From assembly GCA_965238155.1 (NCBI GenBank), contig OZ250175.1, positions 992,001 through 1,056,000 on the forward strand: 64,000 nucleotides of DNA. Reading direction: 5' to 3'. The translations under genes were made by a program, and so were the position numbers. The DNA is from BJGV01 sp964196335. Lineage in GTDB: Bacteria; Pseudomonadota; Gammaproteobacteria; Burkholderiales; Nitrosomonadaceae. This document shows, piece after piece, positions 1-8,722 of the stretch (its first letter is position 1; each line of letters opens with the position of its first letter). A model generated the notes under the pieces. That model was not told where the DNA came from. It made no database searches and worked only from the letters and a program-made list of their open reading frames with translations.

Positions 1-1298
1 TTCCATTACGATTAGAAAAGAATATTACTGATCTGAAGCAGAATTCAATGAAAATAAACTATGGAAAACAAATAGCAGCAAGAATCGTGTTCTCCCAAGA
101 TGATTCAGGTAATTATCATACAAAGCAAGGTTTAATTCAGGTAGGCTCGGGGTCTTCTAAATTACCTGAGTCAGGTATGTTGTTAGCCGGTGAATTACCA
201 AAACTACAGTTAGATAAATGGCGTGGTTTATTCGATCGATTCAATTCTTTTAAGAAGCCTGGTGAGGGAAGTAAGATTAATTTAGACCTATCTGAAATCG
301 ATTTACATATTGGCGTACTTGATTTTCTTGGTAGGCGCTTTAATGATTTGGCGTTAAATGCTAATTTTAGAAACGGAGAATGGTATTCCACTATCTTAAG
401 TAAAGAGATTTCCGGTAAGGTTAACTGGTACTCACAAAATCAGGGTAAGGTAGTCGGACGATTTAAAAAATTAACTGTGCCTGCTGTTTACCCGATTGAG
501 CTACCAGTAGTTAAAAAGCAGCAGTCTGGAAAGAGCTTGCCAGCGCTTGATATATTAGTTGATAAATTTGTTATCAGTAGGAAAGATCTCGGCAAGTTTG
601 AATTAATTGCAATGCAAAAAGAGGAAGGATGGAGCATCGAGGAACTATATATAGCCAATCAAGACAGCTCATTTATTGCAGATGGAATATGGAAGAATCG
701 TTCCGTTGCTCCACGTATTGATATGAATATCAAACTGGAAGCGAGTGATCTTAACAAGTTTTTAACACGCTTTGGTTATCCGGATCGAATTAAACGTGGA
801 AGAGGGAGTCTTGATGGTGATTTATCGTGGTTAGGAGGACCCCAGGCAATCAGTTATAAAACGTTATCTGGCAAAGTTAAGATACAGGCAAGGAATGGAC
901 AGTTTCCTAAATTTGAGCTGGGTATTGGAAAATTATTCGGTATCTTTGATCTTAGAGCTTTACCACGGAGGGTGATTTTAGATTTTAGGGATGTGTTTGC
1001 TGACGGGTTTGGTTTTGACAAGGTTTCCGGGAGTGCTAGTATCATCGAAGGCATAATGAGTACAGATAATCTCAGGATTGGAGGGCCTGCTGCTGATGTA
1101 AAAATGGATGGGGAAGTAAATTTGTTCTCGGAGACCTATAAGCTTCATTTTATGGTTACTCCTTCATTAGGATTAGCGACTCCTGTAGTTGATATAGCAA
1201 CCATAATTGTTAACAAGGCACAAAAAGGTTCAATTAAGTCGAATGAATATAATATTACAGGCACTTGGGAAGACCCCGTTGTAACCAGATTGCATTAA
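1..1298 (+). CDS. yhdP: YhdP/AsmA-like envelope protein, C-terminal part (5' end outside window)
   Basis: The reading frame is already open at base 3 and runs to the TAA at 1296-1298, so this is the last ~430 residues of a longer protein; the first ATG in the window (48) is only internal. The fragment is rich in short beta strands and ends with the pattern typical of YhdP/AsmA proteins: a strand-rich stretch, a GLATPVVD-type segment, then an NITGTWEDPVV-type terminus. YhdP family members are inner-membrane-anchored periplasmic bridges involved in phospholipid transport to the outer membrane. The downstream nitrilase-type gene and tldD match the gene order seen in other beta- and gammaproteobacteria, which supports the assignment. 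The N-terminal membrane anchor cannot be checked here. Confidence 0.8.
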   Translation, partial: PLRLEKNITDLKQNSMKINYGKQIAARIVFSQDDSGNYHTKQGLIQVGSGSSKLPESGMLLAGELPKLQLDKWRGLFDRFNSFKKPGEGSKINLDLSEIDLHIGVLDFLGRRFNDLALNANFRNGEWYSTILSKEISGKVNWYSQNQGKVVGRFKKLTVPAVYPIELPVVKKQQSGKSLPALDILVDKFVISRKDLGKFELIAMQKEEGWSIEELYIANQDSSFIADGIWKNRSVAPRIDMNIKLEASDLNKFLTRFGYPDRIKRGRGSLDGDLSWLGGPQAISYKTLSGKVKIQARNGQFPKFELGIGKLFGIFDLRALPRRVILDFRDVFADGFGFDKVSGSASIIEGIMSTDNLRIGGPAADVKMDGEVNLFSETYKLHFMVTPSLGLATPVVDIATIIVNKAQKGSIKSNEYNITGTWEDPVVTRLH

Positions 1299-1348
1299 AA
1301 AATTTTGTGGTACAAAGTAAGTAAATTGAAATTATATTACTGAGAATA

Positions 1349-2209
1349 ATGTCTAAAAATTCAATACTCGCTAAATCTAACTCTGGAGAAACGCCTGAAA
1401 ACGAAATTTGTATGGCGGCTGTCCAAATGACAGCCGGCCCAGAGGTGTCTGCAAATTTGAAGGAAGCTGCAAGGCTGATTGATATAGCTGTAACGAAGGG
1501 AGCAAAACTGGTAGTGCTTCCAGAATACTTCTGCATTATGGGTATGAAAGATGTTGATAAGGTAGTAGTGCGGGAAGAGGAAGGTAGCGGGCCAATACAG
1601 GAGTTTTTAGGTAAAACTGCAAAATCCCATGGTATATGGCTTATTGGTGGTTCTGTGCCGTTAGTATCTGCTCGATCTGATAAGGTAAGGAATAGTTGTC
1701 TCGTATATGATGATTCCGGTAAACAAGTTGCTCATTACGACAAAATGCATCTATTTAGTATTGAGTATGGTGAAGAATATTATGCTGAAGAGAAAACTAT
1801 TGAGGCAGGAAATAAAGTAGTTACACTGGAGTCACCATTTGGTCGTATTGGTCTCTCCATATGTTACGACCTGCGCTTTCCGGAGCTCTATCGATCGATG
1901 GGGCAAGTGGACATTATTCTCGCACCATCAGCTTTTACTGCAACTACTGGAAAGGCTCATTGGGAGACTTTGATTCGTGCCCGCGCTATAGAAAATCTGG
2001 CATATGTGATTGCACCCGCACAGAGTGGTCGTCATAGTAATGGCCATAAAACTTATGGTGACAGTATGATCGTCGATCCGTGGGGAGTAATACTCGATCA
2101 TTTGCCAAAAGGACCCGGAGTGGTTCTTGCAAATATAAACCAAAGCCACCAGAAAAATTTACGAAATAGCTTACCTGCACTAAAACATCGTACCTTGCAT
2201 TTCTGCTAG
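1349..2209 (+). CDS. Carbon-nitrogen hydrolase, Nit1/Nit2-type amidase
   Basis: A 286-residue nitrilase-superfamily enzyme. The catalytic triad is visible: Glu59 in LPEYF, Lys132 in YDKMHLF and Cys172 in SICYDLRFPE, the spacing and context of the Nit1/Nit2 branch. Members of this branch hydrolyse small omega-amides such as deaminated glutathione or alpha-ketoglutaramate; the true substrate cannot be told from sequence. The first ~20 residues are a variable leader before the conserved AAVQM strand, so a later start is possible, but no better ATG is seen. It lies 50 bp after the YhdP-like gene and 46 bp before tldD in the same direction, so co-transcription is likely. Confidence 0.88.
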   Translation: MSKNSILAKSNSGETPENEICMAAVQMTAGPEVSANLKEAARLIDIAVTKGAKLVVLPEYFCIMGMKDVDKVVVREEEGSGPIQEFLGKTAKSHGIWLIGGSVPLVSARSDKVRNSCLVYDDSGKQVAHYDKMHLFSIEYGEEYYAEEKTIEAGNKVVTLESPFGRIGLSICYDLRFPELYRSMGQVDIILAPSAFTATTGKAHWETLIRARAIENLAYVIAPAQSGRHSNGHKTYGDSMIVDPWGVILDHLPKGPGVVLANINQSHQKNLRNSLPALKHRTLHFC

Positions 2210-2255
2210 ACTTAACGCTTATCGTTAATATTGTTCCTTTATTTACAGAGAAAAA

Positions 2256-3731
2256 ATGAATCCAGACACCACAGTTAAAGAATCTGTCTCTGAGCCAGCT
2301 GATCTTTTTAGTATGGCTGATCGTTGTTTGTTAACGCCTTACGAAATTGATATAGACAGATTACAACAGGTATTCGGGCAAATACTTACCCATCAGATAG
2401 ATTATGCGGATCTTTATTTCCAGTACAGCCGGGCAGAGGGCTGGGTTTTGGAAGAAGGTATTGTGAAATCAGGAAGCTTCAACATCGATCAGGGGGTTGG
2501 TGTAAGAGCATTAAGCGGAGATAAAACTGCATTTGCTTACTCTGATGACATTAGCATGCCTGCGCTTACTTCAGCAGCACAGGCTACACGTGCCATCGCA
2601 AGTCAGGGAGTATCACATTCAGTGCAGGCCGTGAAGCGTAGTATAGGAAGGGAACTGTATATGCCTTATGATCCTATTTCTTTTCTAAAGGATACCGACA
2701 AGGTAAAACTACTGGAAAAACTGGAAGGTTATGCCCGATCGATTGATAATCGTGTTATCCAGGTAATAGCTTCTCTTTCCGGAGAATATGAAGTGATACT
2801 GGTAGCACGTAGTGATGGAATACTGGCTGCAGATGTCAGACCTTTGGTGCGAGTTTCACTGCAGGTGATCGTTGAGGAAAAAGGTCATCGTGAGCAAGGT
2901 GTGGCAGGTGGTGGCGGACGATTTAATTATGACTATTTCACTGATGACATATTACATGATTATGCAGAGAAAGCAGTACATCAGGCACTTGTAAATCTGA
3001 ATGCAGAACCTGCTCCGGCCGGCGCTATGACAGTAGTACTGGGTGCTGGCTGGCCGGGAATATTGTTGCACGAGGCTATAGGTCATGGTCTGGAGGCTGA
3101 CTTCAACCGTAAAGGTAGTTCTGCATTTTCCGGACGAATTGGTGAGCGTGTTGCGGCAGAGGGCGTAACCGTGGTAGATGATGGTACGATTGCCCGGCGA
3201 CGTGGATCATTAAACATTGATGACGAAGGTAACTCAACTCAATGTACTACGTTAATCGAGAATGGTGTACTCAAAGGATATTTACAAGACAGTTTAAATG
3301 CACGTTTAATGAATGCTTCTGTAACCGGTAACGGTAGACGTGAATCATTTGCTCATATTCCTATGCCGCGCATGACTAATACATATATGCTCAATGGTAA
3401 AAATAGTCCTGAAGATATTATTTCTTCGGTAAAGCATGGTTTATATGCGGTTAATTTTGGTGGTGGACAGGTGGATATTACCAGTGGAAAGTTCGTCTTT
3501 TCTGCAGCAGAAGCTTATATGATAGAAGATGGAAAAATTTCTTATCCAGTAAAAGGTGCCACCCTTATTGGAAATGGTCCTGATGTGCTTAAACGCGTTG
3601 CTATGATAGGTGATGATATGTCCCTTGATCCGGGTATTGGCACTTGCGGTAAAGAAGGCCAGAGTGTGCCGGTAGGAGTAGGTCAGCCAACGTTAAGAAT
3701 AGATGGATTGACAGTAGGAGGAACTGTGTAA
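2256..3731 (+). CDS. tldD: Metalloprotease TldD
   Basis: A 491-residue protein of normal TldD length. The zinc-site motif HEAIGH lies at residues 272-277, followed by GLEADF, and the C-terminal GNGPDVLKRV / GTCGKEGQ segments are typical of the TldD subunit. TldD forms a heterodimer with TldE/PmbA that degrades unfolded peptides and matures some modified peptides such as microcin B17, and helps degrade the CcdA antitoxin in E. coli. Here pmbA is about 6.5 kb away on the same strand (10207), so the partners are present but unlinked. TldD carries the metal site; the PmbA in this window lacks an HExxxH, as expected. Confidence 0.95.
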   Translation: MNPDTTVKESVSEPADLFSMADRCLLTPYEIDIDRLQQVFGQILTHQIDYADLYFQYSRAEGWVLEEGIVKSGSFNIDQGVGVRALSGDKTAFAYSDDISMPALTSAAQATRAIASQGVSHSVQAVKRSIGRELYMPYDPISFLKDTDKVKLLEKLEGYARSIDNRVIQVIASLSGEYEVILVARSDGILAADVRPLVRVSLQVIVEEKGHREQGVAGGGGRFNYDYFTDDILHDYAEKAVHQALVNLNAEPAPAGAMTVVLGAGWPGILLHEAIGHGLEADFNRKGSSAFSGRIGERVAAEGVTVVDDGTIARRRGSLNIDDEGNSTQCTTLIENGVLKGYLQDSLNARLMNASVTGNGRRESFAHIPMPRMTNTYMLNGKNSPEDIISSVKHGLYAVNFGGGQVDITSGKFVFSAAEAYMIEDGKISYPVKGATLIGNGPDVLKRVAMIGDDMSLDPGIGTCGKEGQSVPVGVGQPTLRIDGLTVGGTV

Positions 3732-3799
3732 TGTTAGTCTTATTAGCAGATTTTTATCATTAATTACTGCTTGTATTTTATTATTTAATTCTTGTTTAC

Positions 3800-4231
3800 T
3801 CAGATTACATTTATAATTTTAGTGCCTGCTAATCTGTCATATAGAAACTGACCTTCACGATCGAAAAGTGCCCAGATTATTCCACATCCGAAAAAAGATA
3901 TACTGGTTACTGCAAAAAAGTAGCGTGCGATTGACTGCCATATACTTATTCTTTCCCCGTTAGTACTAATTACTCGTATTTTCCAGGTTTGCATTGCCAG
4001 GGTTTGGCCGCCATGAGTCCAGAACCAAATTAAATAAATACCGGCTACACTTAATAAATAAAGCTGAAAAACTGGTCTAAAGTAAGGGGAGTCCGTGTAA
4101 TGGTACACAAGGTGAAATATAAAGCCTGCAATAAATAAGACCGCAATCAAGAGTAAAAACTCGTAAATCATACAGAGTATGCGACGCCAGAGTCCGGGCG
4201 TAGAGGTCTCGATTATTTTAGGGGAATTCAT
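3800..4231 (-). CDS. RDD-family membrane protein
   Basis: A 143-residue membrane protein with four hydrophobic segments (roughly residues 22-45, 54-72 and 103-125 are clearest) and the RDD-domain pattern: an early RRI plus acidic residue in the first helix region, GQTLAMQTWKIRV in the middle, and a C-terminal DREGQFLYDRLAGT. RDD proteins are poorly understood; some have been linked to ion or solute transport. It is the last gene of the minus-strand group sigma factor - DUF3619 - DUF3106 - RDD, an order common in betaproteobacteria. It sits 108 bp beyond the DUF3106 gene and is convergent with tldD. Confidence 0.82.
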   Translation of the reverse strand: MNSPKIIETSTPGLWRRILCMIYEFLLLIAVLFIAGFIFHLVYHYTDSPYFRPVFQLYLLSVAGIYLIWFWTHGGQTLAMQTWKIRVISTNGERISIWQSIARYFFAVTSISFFGCGIIWALFDREGQFLYDRLAGTKIINVI

Positions 4232-4339
4232 TTAGAAGATGATTTTCTCACAGGGTAAAAGCCGATATCTGTTGCTTTGAAGTAACAGATAAGCGTGAGT
4301 AGCCATGAGTGTGGAGCAGACAATTATATTCAAATAGAA

Positions 4340-4729
4340 TTACTTCGGATTCTTTCTTTTGAATCTGGATGATTCTTTATATTTTCGCCATTTTTGCTTA
4401 ATTTCAAGGCGCTTTTCTGGAGATAGATTTTTTATTTTTTGATATTTCTTCCGCGCTTGTTTTCTTTGATCTGGAGTAAGTGAGTCCCAATCTCGAATAT
4501 GTGTTTGTATGCGCTGCTGCTCCAATGGGGTCATATTTGGATAGCGCTTAGTGATCCCAATCCATTTTTGTTTTTTGGCAGGATCCATTCTGTCCCAATC
4601 TTTAGCAAGTGGTGCCAGGATTTGTTTCTCCTGAGAACTTAGTTTTGCCCAAGAATGGCCGGACTCAGATTGCGCGTAAATTTGTTGTGTGAGAAATAGC
4701 CAGAATGCTATTGTTAGGAGTCTAGCCAT
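4340..4729 (-). CDS. DUF3106 protein, exported
   Basis: A 129-residue protein with an N-terminal signal sequence (cleavage probable around residue 19, after IYAQ). The mature part is highly charged with repeated W-x(3,4)-(L/M)-(T/D)-P units (LAKDWDRMDP, ITKRYPNMTP, IRDWDSLTP, KIKNLSP), the hallmark of DUF3106. It ends in a very basic tail. The function is unknown; its position after a sigma factor and a DUF3619 membrane protein suggests an envelope role in that regulon. Its start overlaps the DUF3619 gene by 16 bp, indicating translational coupling. Confidence 0.82.
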   Translation of the reverse strand: MARLLTIAFWLFLTQQIYAQSESGHSWAKLSSQEKQILAPLAKDWDRMDPAKKQKWIGITKRYPNMTPLEQQRIQTHIRDWDSLTPDQRKQARKKYQKIKNLSPEKRLEIKQKWRKYKESSRFKRKNPK

Positions 4730-5079
4730 ACATCAAATTCATTATCTAGATAGGCATTAATTGGCAGGTCATCGGCCAGCAGTAATATATCAATTTCATC
4801 ATTTTCATCACTATACTGAAAAGATTGCCAATAAGTGTAACTTACCAAAATTAATAGTAGCGTGACAAGTGGGAGTATGTTTTTAATATTAAAGTACGGA
4901 AAGTGTGGTTTACTGATGTTAGGACTATCTCCAGCCGTTGCTAACATTTCGCACTCACGATAATTTTCAATTGAAGCTTTGCGTCCAGATTGTAGGCGAC
5001 TTAAAGTAATCTGGTCTATATTGTCCAGACTGTGGTCTAATAATTGGGCGACTTTTTTTCCTAAATCAGATTCATTCAT
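4714..5079 (-). CDS. DUF3619-type membrane protein (possible anti-sigma partner)
   Basis: The start is taken at ATG 5079 (MNESDLGKK), which forms an ATGA overlap with the stop codon of the upstream sigma-factor gene (TGA 5078-5076); a longer frame upstream is not needed. The 121-residue product has a cytoplasmic N-terminus with paired helices (GKKVAQLLDHSL...LSRLQSGR), one membrane span near residues 67-84, and an acidic periplasmic tail ending in DVWLDS. This is the DUF3619 layout. In betaproteobacteria it regularly follows an ECF-like sigma factor; a role as membrane anti-sigma is an inference from that position only. Confidence 0.78.
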   Translation of the reverse strand: MNESDLGKKVAQLLDHSLDNIDQITLSRLQSGRKASIENYRECEMLATAGDSPNISKPHFPYFNIKNILPLVTLLLILVSYTYWQSFQYSDENDEIDILLLADDLPINAYLDNEFDVWLDS

Positions 5080-5653
5080 AATTCTATTCCATTTTTCTTC
5101 AGTATAGCAGCAAGCGCATGAGTTGCGCGAGAGCAATGAGTCTTAACGCTACCCTCCGAACACCCCATTACGGTTGCGGTTTCAGTAACATCCATCTCCT
5201 CCCAGTAACGCAACAAAAAAGCTTCACGTTGACGTGCAGGTAAAGTTTCAATAGATATTTTCAATAATATCAATTAATTGTGATTGCTCTAACTGCTCAT
5301 ATGGGCCACTACTGAGACCCGATTCTTTCTTAATCGGCAGAGTTTCCAGAAAATCGTAGTCTTCATTCTTATTTTCTTGATTTTTAGACGTAAAAGATGA
5401 AAAAAGCGTAGTCCATAATGAGCGGGTTTTTTGTCGACGGAAGTAATCGTAAGTAGTATTTTGCAGAATACGTTGGAATAGAAGGGGGGAGTTCATTCAA
5501 AGGTTTCGCAGCATAGTTCTCTAGGAGTTTCATCATGGAGTCTTGGACGATATCTAGTGCCACATGTTCGTCACGCACCGCGTATAGAGCCTTTTTATAG
5601 GCACGCTGCTCAGATTCGGCTAAAAATTTGGAAAATTCCTCTTGGGTAGCCAG
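5076..5653 (-). pseudogene. ECF-type RNA polymerase sigma factor, broken by two frameshifts
   Basis: Three pieces in three frames together give one complete small sigma factor. Piece 1 holds sigma region 2 (ALDIVQDSMMKLLENYA), piece 2 continues with LLFQRILQNTTYDYFRRQK, and piece 3 holds region 4 (LPARQREAFLLRYWEEMDV ... MGCSEGSVKTHCSRA). Each junction needs removal of one base: the first at the six-G run 5484-5489, the second near the four-T run 5258-5261. The repaired frame is 191 codons, normal for the family. No ATG/GTG/TTG fits the full N-terminus; a CTG at 5653-5651 with an AAAGG sequence just upstream fits, and a GTG at 5578 would cut into region 2. Both indels being next to short homopolymers makes sequencing error a real alternative to a true pseudogene. 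Confidence 0.85.
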
Positions 5654-6328
5654 ATGATTTACCTTTAGTTTCTATGGGAGCAATTTGATTTAAGTTTTTA
5701 ATAATAGCAAATTCTTTTGGTCTGCTGGGACAGTTCGTAGAAGAATTAGTAAGGATTAAGAAAATGCTAGTAATATTAAGCTAATTCAGCAGGTTATCAG
5801 TAACACATATATGGTAATTGCCAAATATTTTTACGCGATAAAATTATAAATTAAAGAAAACATGTGACTATATGATTGATATAACTTGATTAAGATGTTT
5901 ATCTCTAATAAGAAAGTTGTGACAGATCTATACTATTTATACGAAAATTTACTGAACGATGAAGTGGGGTAAGTTTAATTAAGATGTTGATATGTATGAA
6001 TATTAAATATAATCAGCTAATCTCTTTTGTATTCTTTATGTGTAGATTCGAATAAGGTGGTAAACTTATAAAGTGGGATGCGACTCATTCTTAGTTAGAT
6101 TTACGATTTTAAAAAATTGATGCTTGTTAAATAAGCAATAAGCGCAAATTTGGTAATCAGTATTGGTTAAATTAAGAACATAGTACAGATGGGACAAGTT
6201 GACACGCGACAATCTGTCACTTCCTGACAATCCTACCTCACTGTTATGTTTAGTTATTATGCATAGACCGTTTTCTGATGTATAGCTACAGCAGATAACA
6301 TAAACATATTAGATCTGGGAACAAATTT
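5654..6328. other. Intergenic region between sigma remnant and tonB group
   Basis: About 675 AT-rich bases with no convincing gene on either strand. It should hold the divergent promoters of the sigma-factor group and of the thioredoxin-like/tonB group. A TTGACA hexamer at 6199-6204 is followed directly by an imperfect palindrome (6205-6221) resembling the strong palindrome at 25088-25108; no good -10 box follows at standard spacing. No terminator or RNA gene was recognised. Confidence 0.5.
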
Positions 6329-6826
6329 GTGATGAGGCATCTATTTCTTGTATTGTTGCTGACTTTCTCAACTGCTGCCGGTTCAGTAGAAAGCGTACAT
6401 TCTTTTATTCCGGGCAGCATGGAGAAGATTCTTTCTACTCGAGAAGGTAAGCCTTTTATTCTCGTTTTCTGGTCTCTAGATTGTCAATACTGTCCAATTG
6501 AATTAAAAATGTTAAGTAAGCTCAAACGTCAATATACAGATAGATTAGATATTATTTTGGTAGCTACTGATACATTAGATGATGTGCCTCAGCTTATTTC
6601 CAGAGCAGAAAGTTATGGAGTTCATGAGGCAGAGCAATGGGTCTTTGCAAGCTCCGTATCAGAGCGTTTGCGTTTTGAGGTAGACAAATGTTGGTATGGC
6701 GAAGTGCCACGAACCCATTTTTATGACCGGACGCAAAAACGCATGGTTAAGACAGGGCTAGTTGATCAGAAGTTTGTTGAGAGCTGGTTGGCCCGCAATA
6801 ACGAGTCAGAATCAAAGCGGTACTAA
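6329..6826 (+). CDS. Thioredoxin-like protein, exported, with CxxC site
   Basis: A 165-residue protein starting with a signal sequence (MMRHLFLVLLLTFSTAAG; a second ATG at 6332 is an equal start). The fold is thioredoxin/TlpA-like: LVFWSLDCQYCPIE carries the active CQYC pair near residues 53-56 and a later VPRTHFYD supplies the cis-Pro. It probably works in the periplasm or on its membrane face as a reductase or thiol-disulfide exchanger. It ends 2 bp before tonB and so is almost surely in the tonB-exbB-exbD operon. That link suggests a role in redox handling of metals or of a TonB-dependent cargo, but this is inference. Confidence 0.78.
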   Translation: MMRHLFLVLLLTFSTAAGSVESVHSFIPGSMEKILSTREGKPFILVFWSLDCQYCPIELKMLSKLKRQYTDRLDIILVATDTLDDVPQLISRAESYGVHEAEQWVFASSVSERLRFEVDKCWYGEVPRTHFYDRTQKRMVKTGLVDQKFVESWLARNNESESKRY

Positions 6827-6828
6827 AA

Positions 6829-7518
6829 ATGGTAGTTAAATACAACCCCGTCTTTTTACCAGGTATGCTGTTTGTACTAGCGTTTCACGGTGCAATACTT
6901 TATGTGCTATGGAATCAACGACTGATTCCTCCTCCTGAACAAGTTGCTAAGATTTTCGTAAATTTTATAACGATGCCGAAAGTTGAAGAGGTGCATAAAG
7001 TTGATTTACCTTTACTTCCTTCAAAGCCCAAACCCAAACCAAAGCTTGAGCCTAAACCTCTACCTAAACCTAAGCTTAAATTAGTAGAGAAGCAGCAACC
7101 ACAGCAGCTTGTACCGGAAGAACCTGTTTTATCTGAAGAAGAGGTGATTGCACCACCGTCTCCTCCGGTAGAAATGGTAGAAACATCGGTACCGGAGCCG
7201 GTACCAGTACTGGCACCAACTGGGCCCGTCACTCTGTCAACTGAGCTGTCAGTTACATGCCCGGAATTATCTCCACCATCTTATCCGTCACTTTCAAGGC
7301 GGCTTGGTGAGGAAGGTAAGTTAGTGTTACGGGTAGAATTGGATGAGAACGGTCACGTGAGCACTGCAAGTGTAGTTGAGAGCAGCAGTTACAAACGCCT
7401 TGATGAGGCAGCACTGTCTGTAGTTAAGACATGGCGTTGCAATCCGTCTTTACGTAATGGACAGCCTGTAAGGGCTGTTGCATTACAACCTTTTAACTTT
7501 GTATTACAAGGGCACTAA
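6829..7518 (+). CDS. tonB: Energy transducer TonB
   Basis: A 229-residue protein with classic TonB architecture: a single N-terminal membrane helix (about residues 9-24), a long Pro/Lys spacer (KPKPKPKLEPKPLPKPK and following Pro/Glu-rich stretch, about 65-135) that spans the periplasm, and a C-terminal TonB domain (SYPSLSRRLGEEGKLVLRVELDENG ... SSSYKRLDEAALSVVKTWRC). It transmits proton-motive force from ExbB-ExbD to outer-membrane receptors for iron chelates, vitamin B12 and similar ligands. No receptor gene is beside it. exbB starts 4 bp after its stop. Confidence 0.93.
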   Translation: MVVKYNPVFLPGMLFVLAFHGAILYVLWNQRLIPPPEQVAKIFVNFITMPKVEEVHKVDLPLLPSKPKPKPKLEPKPLPKPKLKLVEKQQPQQLVPEEPVLSEEEVIAPPSPPVEMVETSVPEPVPVLAPTGPVTLSTELSVTCPELSPPSYPSLSRRLGEEGKLVLRVELDENGHVSTASVVESSSYKRLDEAALSVVKTWRCNPSLRNGQPVRAVALQPFNFVLQGH

Positions 7519-7522
7519 TATC

Positions 7523-8263
7523 ATGGAACAAGGATTAGGATTTTCTCATTTTCTTACCCAAATTGATGGTGTTGGCATCAGCGTACTTGTATTGTTGCTT
7601 TCACTTTCTGTGGCAAGTTGGTATCTTATTCTTACCAAAAGTATTACTAATTTTTTAGAAGGAAGGCGTACAGAAGTTTTTCTAAAACGTTTTTGGAATG
7701 CTGATTCACTACAAGAGGTCAACACTACTTTAAGCAGTGGTTCAACTAATAACGCTTTTGCTCAACTTGCACGGTTAGCACTGGATGCTGCAGCTGATTC
7801 AGAAAAACATGGTCTGCAAAAGCTCGCAGCAGCAGGTGGCGCGAGTGAATTTATAACTCGTGTATTGCGAAACGGTATAGACCAGGAGGCTACCCGAGTA
7901 GAAAACGGACTTACAATTATTGCCTCAGCTGGATCTGCAGCACCATATATAGGTTTATTTGGTACAGTGTGGGGTATCTATCACGCACTGGTGCAGATTG
8001 GCCTTTCTGGCCAGGGTACGTTAGATAAAGTGGCCGGACCAGTAGGAGAGGCTCTTATTATGACAGCGTTGGGGTTAGCCGTAGCAATCCCGGCGGTCCT
8101 AGCTTATAACGCATTTGTACGCCGTAACCGTATATGGTTGGCACGCTTGGATGCATTTGCTCATGATCTTTTCGCATTAATCTCAGTTGGCGCTAAAACC
8201 AATAGCTCAGCAGGTGAGGTGCGTCCGTTACGTGTTGTACCTACAGTTGAAGGGAGTAAGTAA
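7523..8263 (+). CDS. exbB: Biopolymer transport protein ExbB
   Basis: Start chosen at ATG 7523 (MEQGLGFSHF), just after the tonB stop; a frame extension back into tonB is not supported. The 246-residue protein belongs to the MotA/TolQ/ExbB proton-channel family, with three membrane helices: one near residues 16-36, and two in the conserved GLTIIASAGSAAPYIGLFGTVWGIYHAL and EALIMTALGLAVAIPAVLAYN segments. It forms the pentameric motor that encloses ExbD and powers TonB. Its stop shares an A with the exbD start (TAATG at 8261-8265), so translation is coupled. Confidence 0.94.
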   Translation: MEQGLGFSHFLTQIDGVGISVLVLLLSLSVASWYLILTKSITNFLEGRRTEVFLKRFWNADSLQEVNTTLSSGSTNNAFAQLARLALDAAADSEKHGLQKLAAAGGASEFITRVLRNGIDQEATRVENGLTIIASAGSAAPYIGLFGTVWGIYHALVQIGLSGQGTLDKVAGPVGEALIMTALGLAVAIPAVLAYNAFVRRNRIWLARLDAFAHDLFALISVGAKTNSSAGEVRPLRVVPTVEGSK

Positions 8264-8691
8264 TGGCGTTTGGTAGCATGGATAGTAGCGGAGGCCAGGC
8301 GCCAATGTCTGAGATTAATGTCGTGCCGCTGGTAGATGTAATGTTGGTTTTATTGGTAATCTTCATAATTACTACACCATTACTTACACATTCAGTCAAG
8401 GTTGATCTGCCTAAAGCGTCGAGTAGTCCAAATATTACAAAACCAGAGCATATTGAACTTGGAATTAAAGATGATAAGAGTCTTTTCTGGAACGGCGAGC
8501 CAATAGCACTAATGCAGTTAACATCACGTTTTTCTGAGAAGATAAAACAGGATCCGAATACAGAGTTACATATACGTGCTGATGGTCAGGTCCCTTATGA
8601 ACATGTTGCACAAGTTATGTCAATTGCTTCTAAAGCCGGACTAATACGTATTGGATTTGTCACAGATCCGTCTCAAGTGAAGCTCCCCTGA
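8263..8691 (+). CDS. exbD: Biopolymer transport protein ExbD
   Basis: A 142-residue ExbD/TolR-family protein. It has a short cytoplasmic N-terminus, one membrane helix carrying the key Asp (INVVPLVDVMLVLLVIFII; the Asp in LVDV is the proton-carrying residue of the family), and a periplasmic domain ending at VTDPSQVKLP. It overlaps exbB by one base and closes the thioredoxin-like/tonB/exbB/exbD operon. The downstream esterase gene is convergent. Confidence 0.94.
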   Translation: MAFGSMDSSGGQAPMSEINVVPLVDVMLVLLVIFIITTPLLTHSVKVDLPKASSSPNITKPEHIELGIKDDKSLFWNGEPIALMQLTSRFSEKIKQDPNTELHIRADGQVPYEHVAQVMSIASKAGLIRIGFVTDPSQVKLP

Positions 8692-8722
8692 TATAATTCA
8701 AATTTGACGGATGTAATATTAG

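Noticed and set aside
6915..7232. Gly/Ser-rich minus-strand frame opposite tonB
   Set aside because: Antisense of the Pro/Lys-rich spacer of TonB; no start signal or family.
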